A program made the translations under genes and the position numbers. The notes under the pieces were generated by a model. It did not search any database, was not told the DNA's origin, and worked only from the letters and a program-made list of their open reading frames with translations. Positions 17,851-26,349 of a stretch of DNA of 64,000 nt are shown one piece after another. The stretch comes from Nonomuraea cavernae. GTDB taxonomy: Bacteria; Actinomycetota; Actinomycetes; Streptosporangiales; Streptosporangiaceae. The stretch covers positions 124,001 to 188,000 of the forward strand of contig NZ_BMNH01000011.1 in the NCBI RefSeq assembly GCF_014646355.1. The letters are read 5' to 3'. The number at the start of each line of letters is the position of its first letter. The stretch's first letter is position 1.

Positions 17851-18429
17851 ATGGCCGCGCCCTCCGCCCGCTCCCGACGCCGCGCCGACGCCGAGCGCAG
17901 CATCGCCCGCATCGTGTCCGCGGCGCGCACCCTGCTGAGTTCGGATCCGAACGCGACGACCGACGACATCGCGCAGGCCGCCGGGGTCGGGCGGATGACC
18001 CTCTACGGGCACTTCCGCACGCGGGCCGACCTGGTCGAAGCCGCGCTCACGGACGCGCTGCGGACCGGCGAGGAGACCCTGTCGTCCATCGACCTGACCG
18101 GAGACGCGGGCGACGCCATGACCCGCCTGCTGGCGTCGAGCTGGGCACTCGTGGCCGAGTCCGCGGCCCTGCTGGCCGCCGCCGAGGGAGTGCTCCCCGA
18201 GGGACGGGTGCGAGACATGCACGCCGAGCCCGCCCGGCGCATGGCCGAGCTCATCCGACGCGGCCAGGAACAGGGCGCCTTCCGCACCGACCTGCCCACC
18301 ACCTGGCTGGTCAGCCTGGTCCAGTACATCCTGCACGGCGCGGCGGCCGAGGTGCGCGCCGGACGGCTGCCCTCAGATGAGGCCGCCTACGTGGTGACCA
18401 GATCCGTCCAATCGGTACTGACCGGCTGA
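17851..18429 (+). CDS. TetR family transcriptional regulator
   Basis: 192-residue repressor. N-terminal HTH includes DDIAQAAGVGRMTLYGHFRTRADLV at ~35-60. The C-terminal domain is helical and ends with a typical LVQYILHGAAAEVRAG dimer segment. I use ATG 17851; GTG 17845 would add two residues. Divergent from the MFS exporter it most likely represses. Confidence 0.9.
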   Translation: MAAPSARSRRRADAERSIARIVSAARTLLSSDPNATTDDIAQAAGVGRMTLYGHFRTRADLVEAALTDALRTGEETLSSIDLTGDAGDAMTRLLASSWALVAESAALLAAAEGVLPEGRVRDMHAEPARRMAELIRRGQEQGAFRTDLPTTWLVSLVQYILHGAAAEVRAGRLPSDEAAYVVTRSVQSVLTG

Positions 18430-18560
18430 CCCTTCCACCGTGGGTGTCGAAGGACACCGTGCCTGCGTATCGGACGAGACAGACCCCGCATGCGCTTCCG
18501 GCTGGAATGGTGACAGCCCGGAAAAGTCCTCGGGCGAGCATCCAACGGGGAGAAAAGGCC

Positions 18561-18995
18561 ATGCGAAAGGTTCTTCGGTGGGCGGTGCTGCCGCTCGCCG
18601 TGGCCGCGCTCGCGAGCGCGGCGCTGCCGGCGGCAGCGGCGACGACCACGACGAGCACGACGACCACGTACACGATCGAGCTGATCTCGCTGACGTGCAA
18701 CAAGAAGCAGACCACCGTCGGCAAGGACAGGCCGTACCTGAACATCGACGGGACACGCGAGTTCGGTCCGGTCGAGATGGGCAAGGGCGACACCGAGTCG
18801 CTCGTGGGCAGGACGCACGACTTCACCGGCAGCAGCGCCGTCATGGAGCTGTTCGAGGAGGACAGCGGCGTCGACGACTTCCTCGGCAACGTCATCGTCA
18901 ACGACACCGAGTCCGGCGCGGGCGTCCAGGTCGACGAGTTCGACCACCTGAACGGCGCCAAGTACACCATCGTCTACGAGGTCAACCCGGCCTGA
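18561..18995 (+). CDS. Small secreted protein of unknown function
   Basis: 144 residues with a Sec signal peptide (MRKVLRW, Ala/Leu core, cleavage near LPAAAA at ~27). A Thr-rich linker follows, then an acidic beta-rich domain with one Cys (LTCNKK). The start ATG at 18561 has GGGGAGAAAAGG before it; longer in-frame extension lacks a signal-peptide start. No known family recognised. A strong hairpin follows the gene. Confidence 0.75.
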   Translation: MRKVLRWAVLPLAVAALASAALPAAAATTTTSTTTTYTIELISLTCNKKQTTVGKDRPYLNIDGTREFGPVEMGKGDTESLVGRTHDFTGSSAVMELFEEDSGVDDFLGNVIVNDTESGAGVQVDEFDHLNGAKYTIVYEVNPA

Positions 18996-19030
18996 CGGTC
19001 ACGGCATCGATCACCAGGATTAGATTCACG

Positions 19031-19062
19031 GACGCTCCGACTCCCCGGCGGGTCGGAGCGTC
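19031..19062 (+). terminator. Hairpin terminator after small secreted protein
   Basis: Perfect 11-bp stem GACGCTCCGAC / GTCGGAGCGTC with a 10-base loop, 35 bases after the stop at 18995, followed by a pyrimidine-rich stretch. Confidence 0.75.
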
Positions 19063-19179
19063 TTCCGCATTCCCCACCCCGATCTCAGGCGACTTATGAG
19101 GACAATTGCCTTCTCGTAACTCGGACGGATAATTACGCTCGGGGCCGCCGCACGAGATCGTGCCGACGGGGGACGCCGG

Positions 19180-22100
19180 ATGAACAAGTTGCGCGTACGA
19201 GTGCTGGGAATGAGCTCGATCACCAAAGGAGACGGCCACGCCGTCCCCATCAGGTCCGCCAAGGCGCGGGCGCTGCTGTGCTACCTGATGATCGAAGGCA
19301 GGCCGTACACCAGGTCGGCCCTGGCCGGTCTGCTGTGGGGCGAGCGAGCCGAGACCAACGCCCGCGGAAGCCTGCGGCTCGCCCTGATGGAACTGCGCCG
19401 CACCGTGGCCGACCACCTGACCATCGCCCCCACCCAGGTCGCCTTCGACCGCACCCTGCCGTACACCCTCGACTGGGAGGACCTCGTCACGAACGGCTCG
19501 GTCCCGGACGACTACCGGGGCGGCTTCCTCGACGACCTGGCGCTCCCCGACGCCCCCCGGTTCGACGACTGGGCGGCCGAACGCCGCCGCCAGGCCGGAC
19601 GGGCGGCGGCGCTGACACTGCGCGAGCGGGCACGCACCGCGCACCGGCAACGCGACCACGAAGGCGCGGCGCGGCTGGCCCGCCGCCTGCTCGAGTTCGA
19701 CCCGCTCGACGAGAGCGCCCACCGCATGGTCATCGAGACCCTGGCCGCGCTGGGCGACCGCGCCGGCGCGCTCACCCACTACGAGACGTGCCGCCGCGTG
19801 CTGGACCAGGAACTCGGCATCCCCCCGGACGCGAGCACCGAAGCGCTGCGGCGGCGGATCCTGGCCGCACCGGGAAGGGGCGTGCCGACTGCCGGCGTGG
19901 CGAGTGCCGGCGTGGCGAGTGCCGGCGTGGTGCGCCGGCTGCCCTGCCCGCTGACCGGACTGGTCGGCCGGGACGAAGAGGTCGAACAGGTGACGGCGCG
20001 GCTACGCGACCACCACGTCCGCCTGCTGACGCTGACCGGCCCCGGAGGCGTCGGAAAGACCAGACTCGCCATCGCCACCGGCGAGCGCTTCGACGGCGAC
20101 GTGCTGTTCGTCTCCTTCGCCGGAGTACGCCCACCCGACGGCGACGGCCAGGCCGGCGCGGCCGAGGAGCGCGTGAGCGAGGCCGACGCCGTGGCGCTGA
20201 CCCTGGCCAAGGCGGCCGGCGTCGACCTGACGCCACCGAAACCGGCACGCGACCTGCTGCTCGCCGCCGTACGCGACCGGCGCGCCCTGCTCATCCTGGA
20301 CAACCTCGAACACCTGCCCGCCATGACGGGCCTCGCCGAGGCGATCCTGTCGGCGGCGCCCGGCGTGCGGATCCTGGCCACCTCGCGGCGCAGGCTGGGC
20401 AGCTGCGCCGAACACGTGCACGAGGTGCCCGCCCTGCCGGACGCCCAGGCCCGAACCCTGTTCGCGGAACTGGCCCGCAGGCTCGATCCCGGCTTCGACA
20501 CCGACCCTCGCACGCTGGCCCGGATCTGCGCGGCCGTCGGCGGACTGCCCCTCGCGATCGAACTGGCCGCCTCACTGACACGCGCGCTGACCTGCGAGGA
20601 GATCGCCGACCGGCTGGCACCGACCGGCGACCCGGGCGAGCGGGCCACGCCCGTGGTCCTGCTGGAGCATCCGGCCCCCGCGACGAGCAGGCACGCGAGC
20701 ATGAGACAGGTCTTCGACGCCTCCTGGCGGCTCCTCACCGCACCGGAACAGCGAGCCCTGGCCCGCGTGTCGGTCTTCGCCGGCGGGTTCACGCTCGCGG
20801 CCGCGCTGGAGGTCGCCGCCACCACCGCCGTGGTCCTCGCCAGGCTCACCGACCACTCCCTGGTACGCCGCGACCGCGACGGCCGCTACCGCGTGCACGA
20901 ACTCGTCCGGCAGTGCGCGGTCGCCCGGCTCACCGACGACACCCCGCGAGCCCGGCACGCCGCCTGGTACGCGCGCCTCCTCAGCGAACGGGCGCCCAGG
21001 CTGCGCGACCACGCCGACACGGCCGTCCTCGACGAGCTCGACCCCGACATGGACAACCTCCGGCTCGCCTGGCGTCACATCGGCCCCGGCCGGGCCGTGT
21101 TCGCGGAGCACTACTGGACGCTCTGCCTGCGCAGGCACTACTACACCGAGGCCCTGTCGATCGCCGCCGACATGATCGCCGGCAGGCCCGCCGCGGACAC
21201 GGACGAGCAGCGGGCGGAGCTGGCACGCTGGCACCGGCTGGCCGGGATCGCGCACTTCCAGTTCGAGCGCGGCGGCGAGAGCCTGGCGGCCCTGACCGGC
21301 GCGCTCGCCGTGGCCGACCGGCCGCTGCCCACCACCCGGCTCGGCATCCTCGCGACCCTGGCCACGACGGCGCTCCGTCAGGCGGCCCACCGCCTGACAC
21401 CGCTCACCGGAGCGGCCAGGAACGCCCCGCGACGCGCCCTGGCCGCCGAAGCCGCCCATACGCTGTCGATGCTCGGCGAGCACGGCTACCACCGGCAGGA
21501 CCAGACCGTCATGCTGCTCGCCGTCCTGCGTCACCTGCACGCGGCGGAACGGTCGGGCGGCATCGCCGAACGCGCGGAGGCGTACGCGAACGTCGCGGTC
21601 GTGGCCGCCCTCGCCGGGCTCCGGAAGGTATCACGCCACTACGGCCGGCTGGCCGACGAGGCCGTCGCCACGGTGCCCGACCCGATCACCGTCTCCCGCG
21701 CCCGCCTGGCCAGAGGGCTGCTCCTCGCCACGGAGGGCCGGTTCGGCACGGCACGGCAGACCCTGACGGCGGCCCGAAGCCACCCCGCCGACCGGCGCCT
21801 CGCCGAACACTGCCACGGGCTGCTCGCCGAACTGGAGGTCCAGCGCGGTCGCTACGCGGACGCCGCCCCGCTGCTGGCGACGGTGGCCGGCATCTCCGTG
21901 GCGCGCATGGGCAACGAACTGTCCGGCTACTGGTGCCTGACCGGCCAGGCCGAGGCCCTGCTACGGCTGGCCGACCGCGAACCCGCCGAGATCGCCCGGG
22001 TGCTGAAGGCCGCACGCGCGGCGACGGCGGCCCTCCCCCGGCTCGACGAGACCCACTTCGCCCACGCCGGCGGCAAGATCCAGACGATCCAGCGGCTGCG

Positions 22101-22581
22101 GCTAGGCACGCTCCAGGCCCAGCTCTGCCTGCTGGACGGTGACGTGGCCACCGCGCGGCGGGTCGTGATCGACGCGCTGCGCGCCGCGGACCGGCCGGAC
22201 ATGCCGCTGCGGGGGACCCTGGAGGCGTGGGCGGGGCTGGCGGAGGTGCTGCGGGCGCTGCGGATGACCGACCCGGCCATCCCCCGGCTGCTGCGCCACA
22301 TGGGCGAGCTGGCCAGGCGGACCCCGTCGGCCGCCGCCCGGATGGGCTGGGCGGCGGCGCTGCTGCTCGACCTCACCGGCCGCACGCCGGCGGCCCGGCG
22401 CGCCGCCGCCCGGGCACTGGCCGCCGCCCGCGGCCTCGGCATCGCCTTCGACGAGGCCCGGTCGTACGAGGCCCTGGGCGAGACCGACCACGCCGCGCGG
22501 CTGCACGCCGAACTGGGCACCGCTCCCCTCACCTCGTTACCGCACGCGCCCGCTCCCGTGCCCCTCATCCGGCGGCGCTGA
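19180..22581 (+). CDS. AfsR/SARP-type regulator (wHTH-BTAD-NB-ARC-TPR)
   Basis: Large transcriptional regulator of 1133 residues. Residues ~1-90 form an OmpR-type winged helix (RSAKARALLCYLMIEG, GSLRLALMELRR), ~90-235 a BTAD domain ending in DQELGIPPDASTEALRRRI, a linker with three TAGVA/SAGVA repeats (~237-251), then an NB-ARC ATPase with P-loop GPGGVGKTRLA at ~286-296 and Walker B ALLILDNLEHL at ~366-376. The remaining ~600 residues are helical TPR-like repeats. Such proteins activate secondary-metabolite or secretion genes after sensing a signal through the ATPase/TPR part. Its target is not evident; no biosynthetic cluster is adjacent. The 3' end overlaps the convergent Crp-type gene by 17 bases. 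Confidence 0.9.
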   Translation: MNKLRVRVLGMSSITKGDGHAVPIRSAKARALLCYLMIEGRPYTRSALAGLLWGERAETNARGSLRLALMELRRTVADHLTIAPTQVAFDRTLPYTLDWEDLVTNGSVPDDYRGGFLDDLALPDAPRFDDWAAERRRQAGRAAALTLRERARTAHRQRDHEGAARLARRLLEFDPLDESAHRMVIETLAALGDRAGALTHYETCRRVLDQELGIPPDASTEALRRRILAAPGRGVPTAGVASAGVASAGVVRRLPCPLTGLVGRDEEVEQVTARLRDHHVRLLTLTGPGGVGKTRLAIATGERFDGDVLFVSFAGVRPPDGDGQAGAAEERVSEADAVALTLAKAAGVDLTPPKPARDLLLAAVRDRRALLILDNLEHLPAMTGLAEAILSAAPGVRILATSRRRLGSCAEHVHEVPALPDAQARTLFAELARRLDPGFDTDPRTLARICAAVGGLPLAIELAASLTRALTCEEIADRLAPTGDPGERATPVVLLEHPAPATSRHASMRQVFDASWRLLTAPEQRALARVSVFAGGFTLAAALEVAATTAVVLARLTDHSLVRRDRDGRYRVHELVRQCAVARLTDDTPRARHAAWYARLLSERAPRLRDHADTAVLDELDPDMDNLRLAWRHIGPGRAVFAEHYWTLCLRRHYYTEALSIAADMIAGRPAADTDEQRAELARWHRLAGIAHFQFERGGESLAALTGALAVADRPLPTTRLGILATLATTALRQAAHRLTPLTGAARNAPRRALAAEAAHTLSMLGEHGYHRQDQTVMLLAVLRHLHAAERSGGIAERAEAYANVAVVAALAGLRKVSRHYGRLADEAVATVPDPITVSRARLARGLLLATEGRFGTARQTLTAARSHPADRRLAEHCHGLLAELEVQRGRYADAAPLLATVAGISVARMGNELSGYWCLTGQAEALLRLADREPAEIARVLKAARAATAALPRLDETHFAHAGGKIQTIQRLRLGTLQAQLCLLDGDVATARRVVIDALRAADRPDMPLRGTLEAWAGLAEVLRALRMTDPAIPRLLRHMGELARRTPSAAARMGWAAALLLDLTGRTPAARRAAARALAAARGLGIAFDEARSYEALGETDHAARLHAELGTAPLTSLPHAPAPVPLIRRR
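19888..19932 (+). repeat. 15-bp tandem repeat in the AfsR-like gene
   Basis: Three near-identical 15-bp units (ACT/AGT GCC GGC GTG GCG) encode Thr/Ser-Ala-Gly-Val-Ala in the linker between BTAD and NB-ARC domains. The repeat keeps the frame. Confidence 0.85.
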
Positions 22582-23251
22582 ACGCCACCGGCGAGGAGAG
22601 CCGTCCGGCGCGGCGCCGCAGGGCGGCCAGATCCCGGATGACGATCTCCCGGCGGCCGGTCTCGATCCACCCCCGGTCCCGCAACGTACGCAACGCCCGC
22701 GCGGTGGCGATCCTGGACGAGCCGGTCCAACCGGCGAGCTCCTGCTGGGACAGCGGCAGGCTGATCCGCAGCCCCGCCGGGCAGTCGTCGCCGAACCGGT
22801 CCGCCAGCTCGACGAGCCGCTTGGTCACCCGGCCGAGCGTGTCGAGCGAACCGAACTCGGCCAGCTTGTCCTCGGCCTCCCGCAGCTGCCTGCCGAGCAG
22901 CCGCAACAGCGCCACCACCACGGCGGGACTGTCGCGCAGCAGCCCGTCGAACGCCGAGGACGGCAGCGACAGCCCGGTCACCGGCTCAAGCGCGGTCGCC
23001 GACATGGCCCGCTCCCCCTCACCCAGCACCGACAACCCGCCGAGCACCTCCCCCGGACCGAGCACCCACAGCACCGTCTCGCTGCCCGCCTCGGTCGAGC
23101 AGGTGACCTTCACCCGGCCCGCCCTGATCAGCAGCATCCAGTCCGAACGGTCTCCCTCCCGGAACAGAACCGCCCCCGCCGGCCAGCGACGCACCCGCCC
23201 CCGCAGGTCCGCCAGCCCCTCTTCCCACCGTTCCACGGCCACCTCCATCAC
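22565..23251 (-). CDS. Crp/Fnr family transcriptional regulator
   Basis: 228-residue regulator. A cyclic-nucleotide-binding beta-barrel spans ~15-125 (GAVLFREGDRSDWMLLIRAGRVKV, GPGEVLGGLSVLGEGER), then a dimer helix and a Crp-type HTH containing LSQQELAGWTGSSRIATARAL at ~170-190. No Fe-S Cys cluster is visible, so it is not an Fnr-like oxygen sensor. Whether it binds cAMP is unclear, because the canonical phosphate-binding Arg-Ser pair is not obvious. Convergent with, and slightly overlapping, the AfsR-like gene. Confidence 0.9.
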   Translation of the reverse strand: MMEVAVERWEEGLADLRGRVRRWPAGAVLFREGDRSDWMLLIRAGRVKVTCSTEAGSETVLWVLGPGEVLGGLSVLGEGERAMSATALEPVTGLSLPSSAFDGLLRDSPAVVVALLRLLGRQLREAEDKLAEFGSLDTLGRVTKRLVELADRFGDDCPAGLRISLPLSQQELAGWTGSSRIATARALRTLRDRGWIETGRREIVIRDLAALRRRAGRLSSPVAFSAAG

Positions 23252-23361
23252 GTTGGGCCGAGTATGGCGACCGCACCGTCAGTGCGTCGTTTGTGTGGTG
23301 TTAGTGGTTTTTCTGCGCTGTTCAAGAAGGTGCGACAGGCCAGCGCCTTTACAATGTAGAT

Positions 23362-24507
23362 TCATATGTTCAGTGACTTCCGCACCACCGCGACGAGCCG
23401 GGCGGCGCGCCCGTCGCCGTGGCCGATCATGCGGTTCGCGACATAGCCGAAGCCCACGCCGAACTCGTCGTCACCGAAGCCGAACTGCCCGCCCGCGCCG
23501 TCGTTGCCGAAGCCGCGCGGGCCGAGCATGGGCCGGAACCGGGGCGCGTGCAGCAGGAAGCCGCTCCCCCACCGGGCGCCCACGTCCGGCAGGCCCGACC
23601 AGGAGGCCCCGGCCGACAGCTCGCGCACCAGGTCGGTGACGGTGTCACGGGTGAGCAGGCGGTCCGAGCCGTCCACCCCGGTCACGGCCGCCGCGTACAG
23701 GCCGGCCAGGCCGCTCGCGGACGAGACCGCGCCCGCCCCGGGAAGCTCCGCGCGGAGCAGCGCGGGATCGTTCCAGCCGTGGGGCTCGTCCAGGCCGGGG
23801 AAGGCGAGCGCGCCGTTCATCGTCACCATGCGCGTGATCAGCGATTCGGGGCCGGGCATCGCGGGGCGGCCCTCGGCCTCGACGAGCCTGGCCAGCCGGG
23901 CGTCCTCGTCCCGCGGCAGGCCGATCCAGGTGCGCAGCCCCAGCGCGTCACCGACGGCCTGGCGGAAGAACCCGCCGGGAGTGAGTCCGGTGATCCGGCG
24001 GATCACCTCGCCGATGAGGAAGCCGAAGACATGGCCGTGGTACTCGTAGGCGTCCCCCGGCTTCCACAGCGGCTCCTGCTCCTCGATCGCGCGAACCACC
24101 GGCGCCCACCGGGTGATCTCCGCGAAGCTCAGCACGCGGTCGAGGGCGGGCAGCCCGGCGCGGTGCCCGAGCACCATGCGCGGCGTGATCGCCTCCTTGC
24201 CGTTCCGGGCGAACTCCGGCCAGTAGCGGCTCACCGGGGCGTCGAGATCCAGCCGCCCCTGCTGCGCGAGCAGGTGGGCGCAGACGCTGACGACGCCCTT
24301 GGCACAGGAGAAGACCGGCACGACCGTGTCCTCCGCCCACGGGCGGCCGTCACGTGGGTCGGCGATCCCGCCCCACAGGTCGACGACCTTGCGGCCGCCG
24401 GCGTACACGGTGACGGCCGCGCCGAGCTCACCGTGGTCGGTGAAGTTCCGGGAGAACGCGTCGGCGACCGCCCCGAACCGCTCGTCGGCCCACCCACTGC
24501 TCTTCAC
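23362..24507 (-). CDS. Serine hydrolase of the class C beta-lactamase/EstB family
   Basis: 381-residue cytoplasmic serine hydrolase. The SxxK motif is SCAKG (~68-72), the second motif is YEYHG in place of the usual YxN, and the C-terminal FGNDGAGGQFGFGDD block matches the esterase branch of the family. No signal peptide, so an esterase or amidase role is more likely than cell-wall or antibiotic hydrolysis. Start GTG at 24507 with GAGAGAGGA upstream. Confidence 0.85.
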   Translation of the reverse strand: MKSSGWADERFGAVADAFSRNFTDHGELGAAVTVYAGGRKVVDLWGGIADPRDGRPWAEDTVVPVFSCAKGVVSVCAHLLAQQGRLDLDAPVSRYWPEFARNGKEAITPRMVLGHRAGLPALDRVLSFAEITRWAPVVRAIEEQEPLWKPGDAYEYHGHVFGFLIGEVIRRITGLTPGGFFRQAVGDALGLRTWIGLPRDEDARLARLVEAEGRPAMPGPESLITRMVTMNGALAFPGLDEPHGWNDPALLRAELPGAGAVSSASGLAGLYAAAVTGVDGSDRLLTRDTVTDLVRELSAGASWSGLPDVGARWGSGFLLHAPRFRPMLGPRGFGNDGAGGQFGFGDDEFGVGFGYVANRMIGHGDGRAARLVAVVRKSLNI

Positions 24508-24568
24508 GGTGATCCTCTCTCTCCTGACGTGGGGTCGATGGATGCGATGTGTTCACGGTCATGCCGGT

Positions 24569-25063
24569 TCAGGCCAGGACCTTGTCCAGGAAGGCCGACA
24601 GCTTGCTCCTGGTGCGATCGATCTGCTCCTCGACCGTCAGGGACTCCTCAAGCCGCCCGCCCAGGTCCGGGATCTTCCTGCCGCGTACGTACAGGGAGCA
24701 GTCGAGGTCGCTGCACACGTACACGCCGACGGAGTTGCCGTCGCGGCCGGCCTGACCCGCTCGCCGGGCGGTCAGGAGGGAGACGCCGTTGCCGGGATGC
24801 GTGGTCAGGCACAGGGAGCACATGCCGCGGTGGAGCTGCCCGCGCTGCTGGGCGGCCAGGCGGAGCGCCACGCCGACGACGTCGCCGCCGTGCTCGGTGA
24901 CGAGGTAGCCGCGGTCGGGCGCGCCGGGGTCGCGCCAGCCCAGGAAGTCAAGGTCGTCCCAGGGCTGCTCGGCCAGGCCCCGCGGGAGCGTCAGCCGCTT
25001 GGCCTCCCCCTTGGAGCAGTTGACGAACGAGGCGCGGATCTGCTGTTCCGTGACTGCTTTCAT
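24569..25063 (-). CDS. FBP/FusB-like zinc-finger protein (EF-G-binding family)
   Basis: 164 residues. The C-terminal half has a four-Cys treble-clef-type zinc finger: MCSLC and VCSDLDC (CxxC and CxxxxC), as in the FBP domain of FusB-type proteins that bind elongation factor G and rescue stalled ribosomes after fusidic acid. N-terminal half is helical (ASFVNCSKGEAKRLTLP). Divergent from a TetR gene 71 bases away, so expression may be regulated by it. Actual EF-G binding is inference from the family. Confidence 0.75.
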   Translation of the reverse strand: MKAVTEQQIRASFVNCSKGEAKRLTLPRGLAEQPWDDLDFLGWRDPGAPDRGYLVTEHGGDVVGVALRLAAQQRGQLHRGMCSLCLTTHPGNGVSLLTARRAGQAGRDGNSVGVYVCSDLDCSLYVRGRKIPDLGGRLEESLTVEEQIDRTRSKLSAFLDKVLA

Positions 25064-25080
25064 GGCGCGGAACGCTACAG

Positions 25081-25120
25081 TTCCTAGATATATTAGGCAA
25101 ACGCTTATTTATCCTAGGAA
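25081..25120. promoter_or_regulatory. Inverted repeat in FBP/TetR divergent promoter
   Basis: TTCCTAG (25081-25087) and CTAGGAA (25114-25120) are inverted copies, with CCTA/TTAGG half sites between. The whole AT-rich block lies between two divergent starts and is a probable TetR operator. Confidence 0.45.
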
Positions 25121-25134
25121 AACAGAGGTGGCGG

Positions 25135-25725
25135 ATGGCCCGTGCGGGACTGACAGCCGAGCGCGTGACGAGGGCGGCCGCGGAGCTCGCGGACGCCGTC
25201 GGCTTCGAGAACATCACCGTGTCCGCGCTGGCGCGGAGCTTCGGGGTCAAGGACGCGAGCCTGTACTCGCACGTCAGGAACCTTCAGGAGCTGCGCGAAC
25301 GGGTCGCGCTGCTGGCCGCGGAGGAGCTGGCCGACCGCATCGCCGCGGCGGTCGCGGGCCGGGCCGGCAAGGACGCCATGGTCGCGTTCGCCAACGCCTA
25401 CCGCGACTACGCGCTGGCCCACCCCGGCCGCTACACCGCGACCCAGGCGGTCCAGCCGAGCCCCGCCGTCCTCGCGGGATCCACCGTCCATGTCCGCACC
25501 GTCGAGCTCACCCACGCGATGCTCCGCGCGTACGACCTGGTCGAGCCGGACCTGACCGACGCGGGCCGCCTGCTGCGCAGCGCCTTCCACGGCTACGTCA
25601 CCCTGGAGGCCAACGGCGGGTTCAGGCATACGCGCGACGTGCGGAGATCCTGGGAACGATCCCTCGACGGCCTGCACGTCGCGCTGGCCAACTGGCCCGC
25701 GAAGGATCCATGCCCCCTGCACTAG
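25135..25725 (+). CDS. TetR family transcriptional regulator (WHG C-terminal domain)
   Basis: 196-residue repressor with HTH segment NITVSALARSFGVKDASLYSHV at ~25-45 and a C-terminal domain (ALAHPGRYTATQAV, AFHGYVTLEANGGF) typical of the TetR_C_33/WHG group. It precedes a four-gene catabolic operon on the same strand and is divergent from the FBP gene. Its TAG stop is part of a KstR-like palindrome. It may regulate either side. Confidence 0.9.
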   Translation: MARAGLTAERVTRAAAELADAVGFENITVSALARSFGVKDASLYSHVRNLQELRERVALLAAEELADRIAAAVAGRAGKDAMVAFANAYRDYALAHPGRYTATQAVQPSPAVLAGSTVHVRTVELTHAMLRAYDLVEPDLTDAGRLLRSAFHGYVTLEANGGFRHTRDVRRSWERSLDGLHVALANWPAKDPCPLH

Positions 25726-25736
25726 AACACGTTCTT
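25723..25736. promoter_or_regulatory. KstR-like palindrome upstream of catabolic operon
   Basis: TAGAACACGTTCTT fits TnnAACnnGTTnnA, the mycobacterial/rhodococcal KstR consensus, except the last base. It overlaps the TetR stop codon and lies 35 bases before the NTF2-like start. Confidence 0.5.
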
Positions 25737-25770
25737 GTCAGCGGCGCGGCGGGAGCGCATGCTGGGGCGC

Positions 25771-26274
25771 ATGGACCTGATCGCGCTGGAGGAGATCCGC
25801 CTGGCCAAGGCGCGCTACCTGCGCTCCGTCGACCTGAAGCTCTGGGACGAGCTCGCCGACACGCTCACCGAGGACGCGGTGGCCGACTACGACGCCCCGG
25901 TCGTCGGCCACCCGCTGCACCTGGACGGCCGCGCGGACATCGTCGGCTACCTGCGCCGCAACCTCGGCCCCGAGATGATCACCACGCACGTCGTCAGCCA
26001 CCCCGAGATCGAGGTCGACGGCGACCACGCCACCGGCACGTGGTGCCTGGACGACACCGTGATCGCCATGGCGTACCGCCTGCTGATCCGCGGGTCGGCC
26101 TACTACAGCGACACCTACCGCCGCTGCTCCGACGGGCGGTGGCGGATCGCCGCCACCAGCCACCGCCGCACGTACGAGTACACCGTCTCCCTCGACGACC
26201 TGCCCAGCCTGAGGTTCACCGCGAACCGCTGGTCTGATCCCGCCGCGGGCCGATCGCCCATTGACCCCACCTAG
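25771..26274 (+). CDS. NTF2/SnoaL-like protein (bile-acid dehydratase-like group)
   Basis: 167-residue alpha+beta barrel protein. The opening EIRLAKARYLRSVDLKLWDELADTLTE block and the middle GTWCLDD and YYSDTYRR strands match the SnoaL-like/NTF2 group that includes bile-acid 7-alpha dehydratases and many small hydratases or isomerases in steroid and terpenoid catabolism. I start at ATG 25771; ATG 25759 and TTG 25735 are alternatives. First gene of the operon. Confidence 0.75.
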   Translation: MDLIALEEIRLAKARYLRSVDLKLWDELADTLTEDAVADYDAPVVGHPLHLDGRADIVGYLRRNLGPEMITTHVVSHPEIEVDGDHATGTWCLDDTVIAMAYRLLIRGSAYYSDTYRRCSDGRWRIAATSHRRTYEYTVSLDDLPSLRFTANRWSDPAAGRSPIDPT

Positions 26275-26285
26275 AACGGGTTCTA
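26272..26285. promoter_or_regulatory. Perfect KstR-type palindrome upstream of DUF1214 gene
   Basis: TAGAACGGGTTCTA matches TnnAACnnGTTnnA at all fixed positions. It includes the TAG stop of the NTF2-like gene and lies 65 bases before the GTG of the DUF1214 gene. Confidence 0.6.
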
Positions 26286-26349
26286 CTCTCTCCTGGAAGG
26301 AAGCCGACCGCTCCGGTACCCGGGTGTACCGCGACGACGAGGGAGTCCG

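Noticed and set aside
19278..22142. Second long plus-strand open frame inside the AfsR-like gene
   Set aside because: Arg/Pro/Gly-rich frame-shifted shadow; the AfsR-like frame has clear domains.
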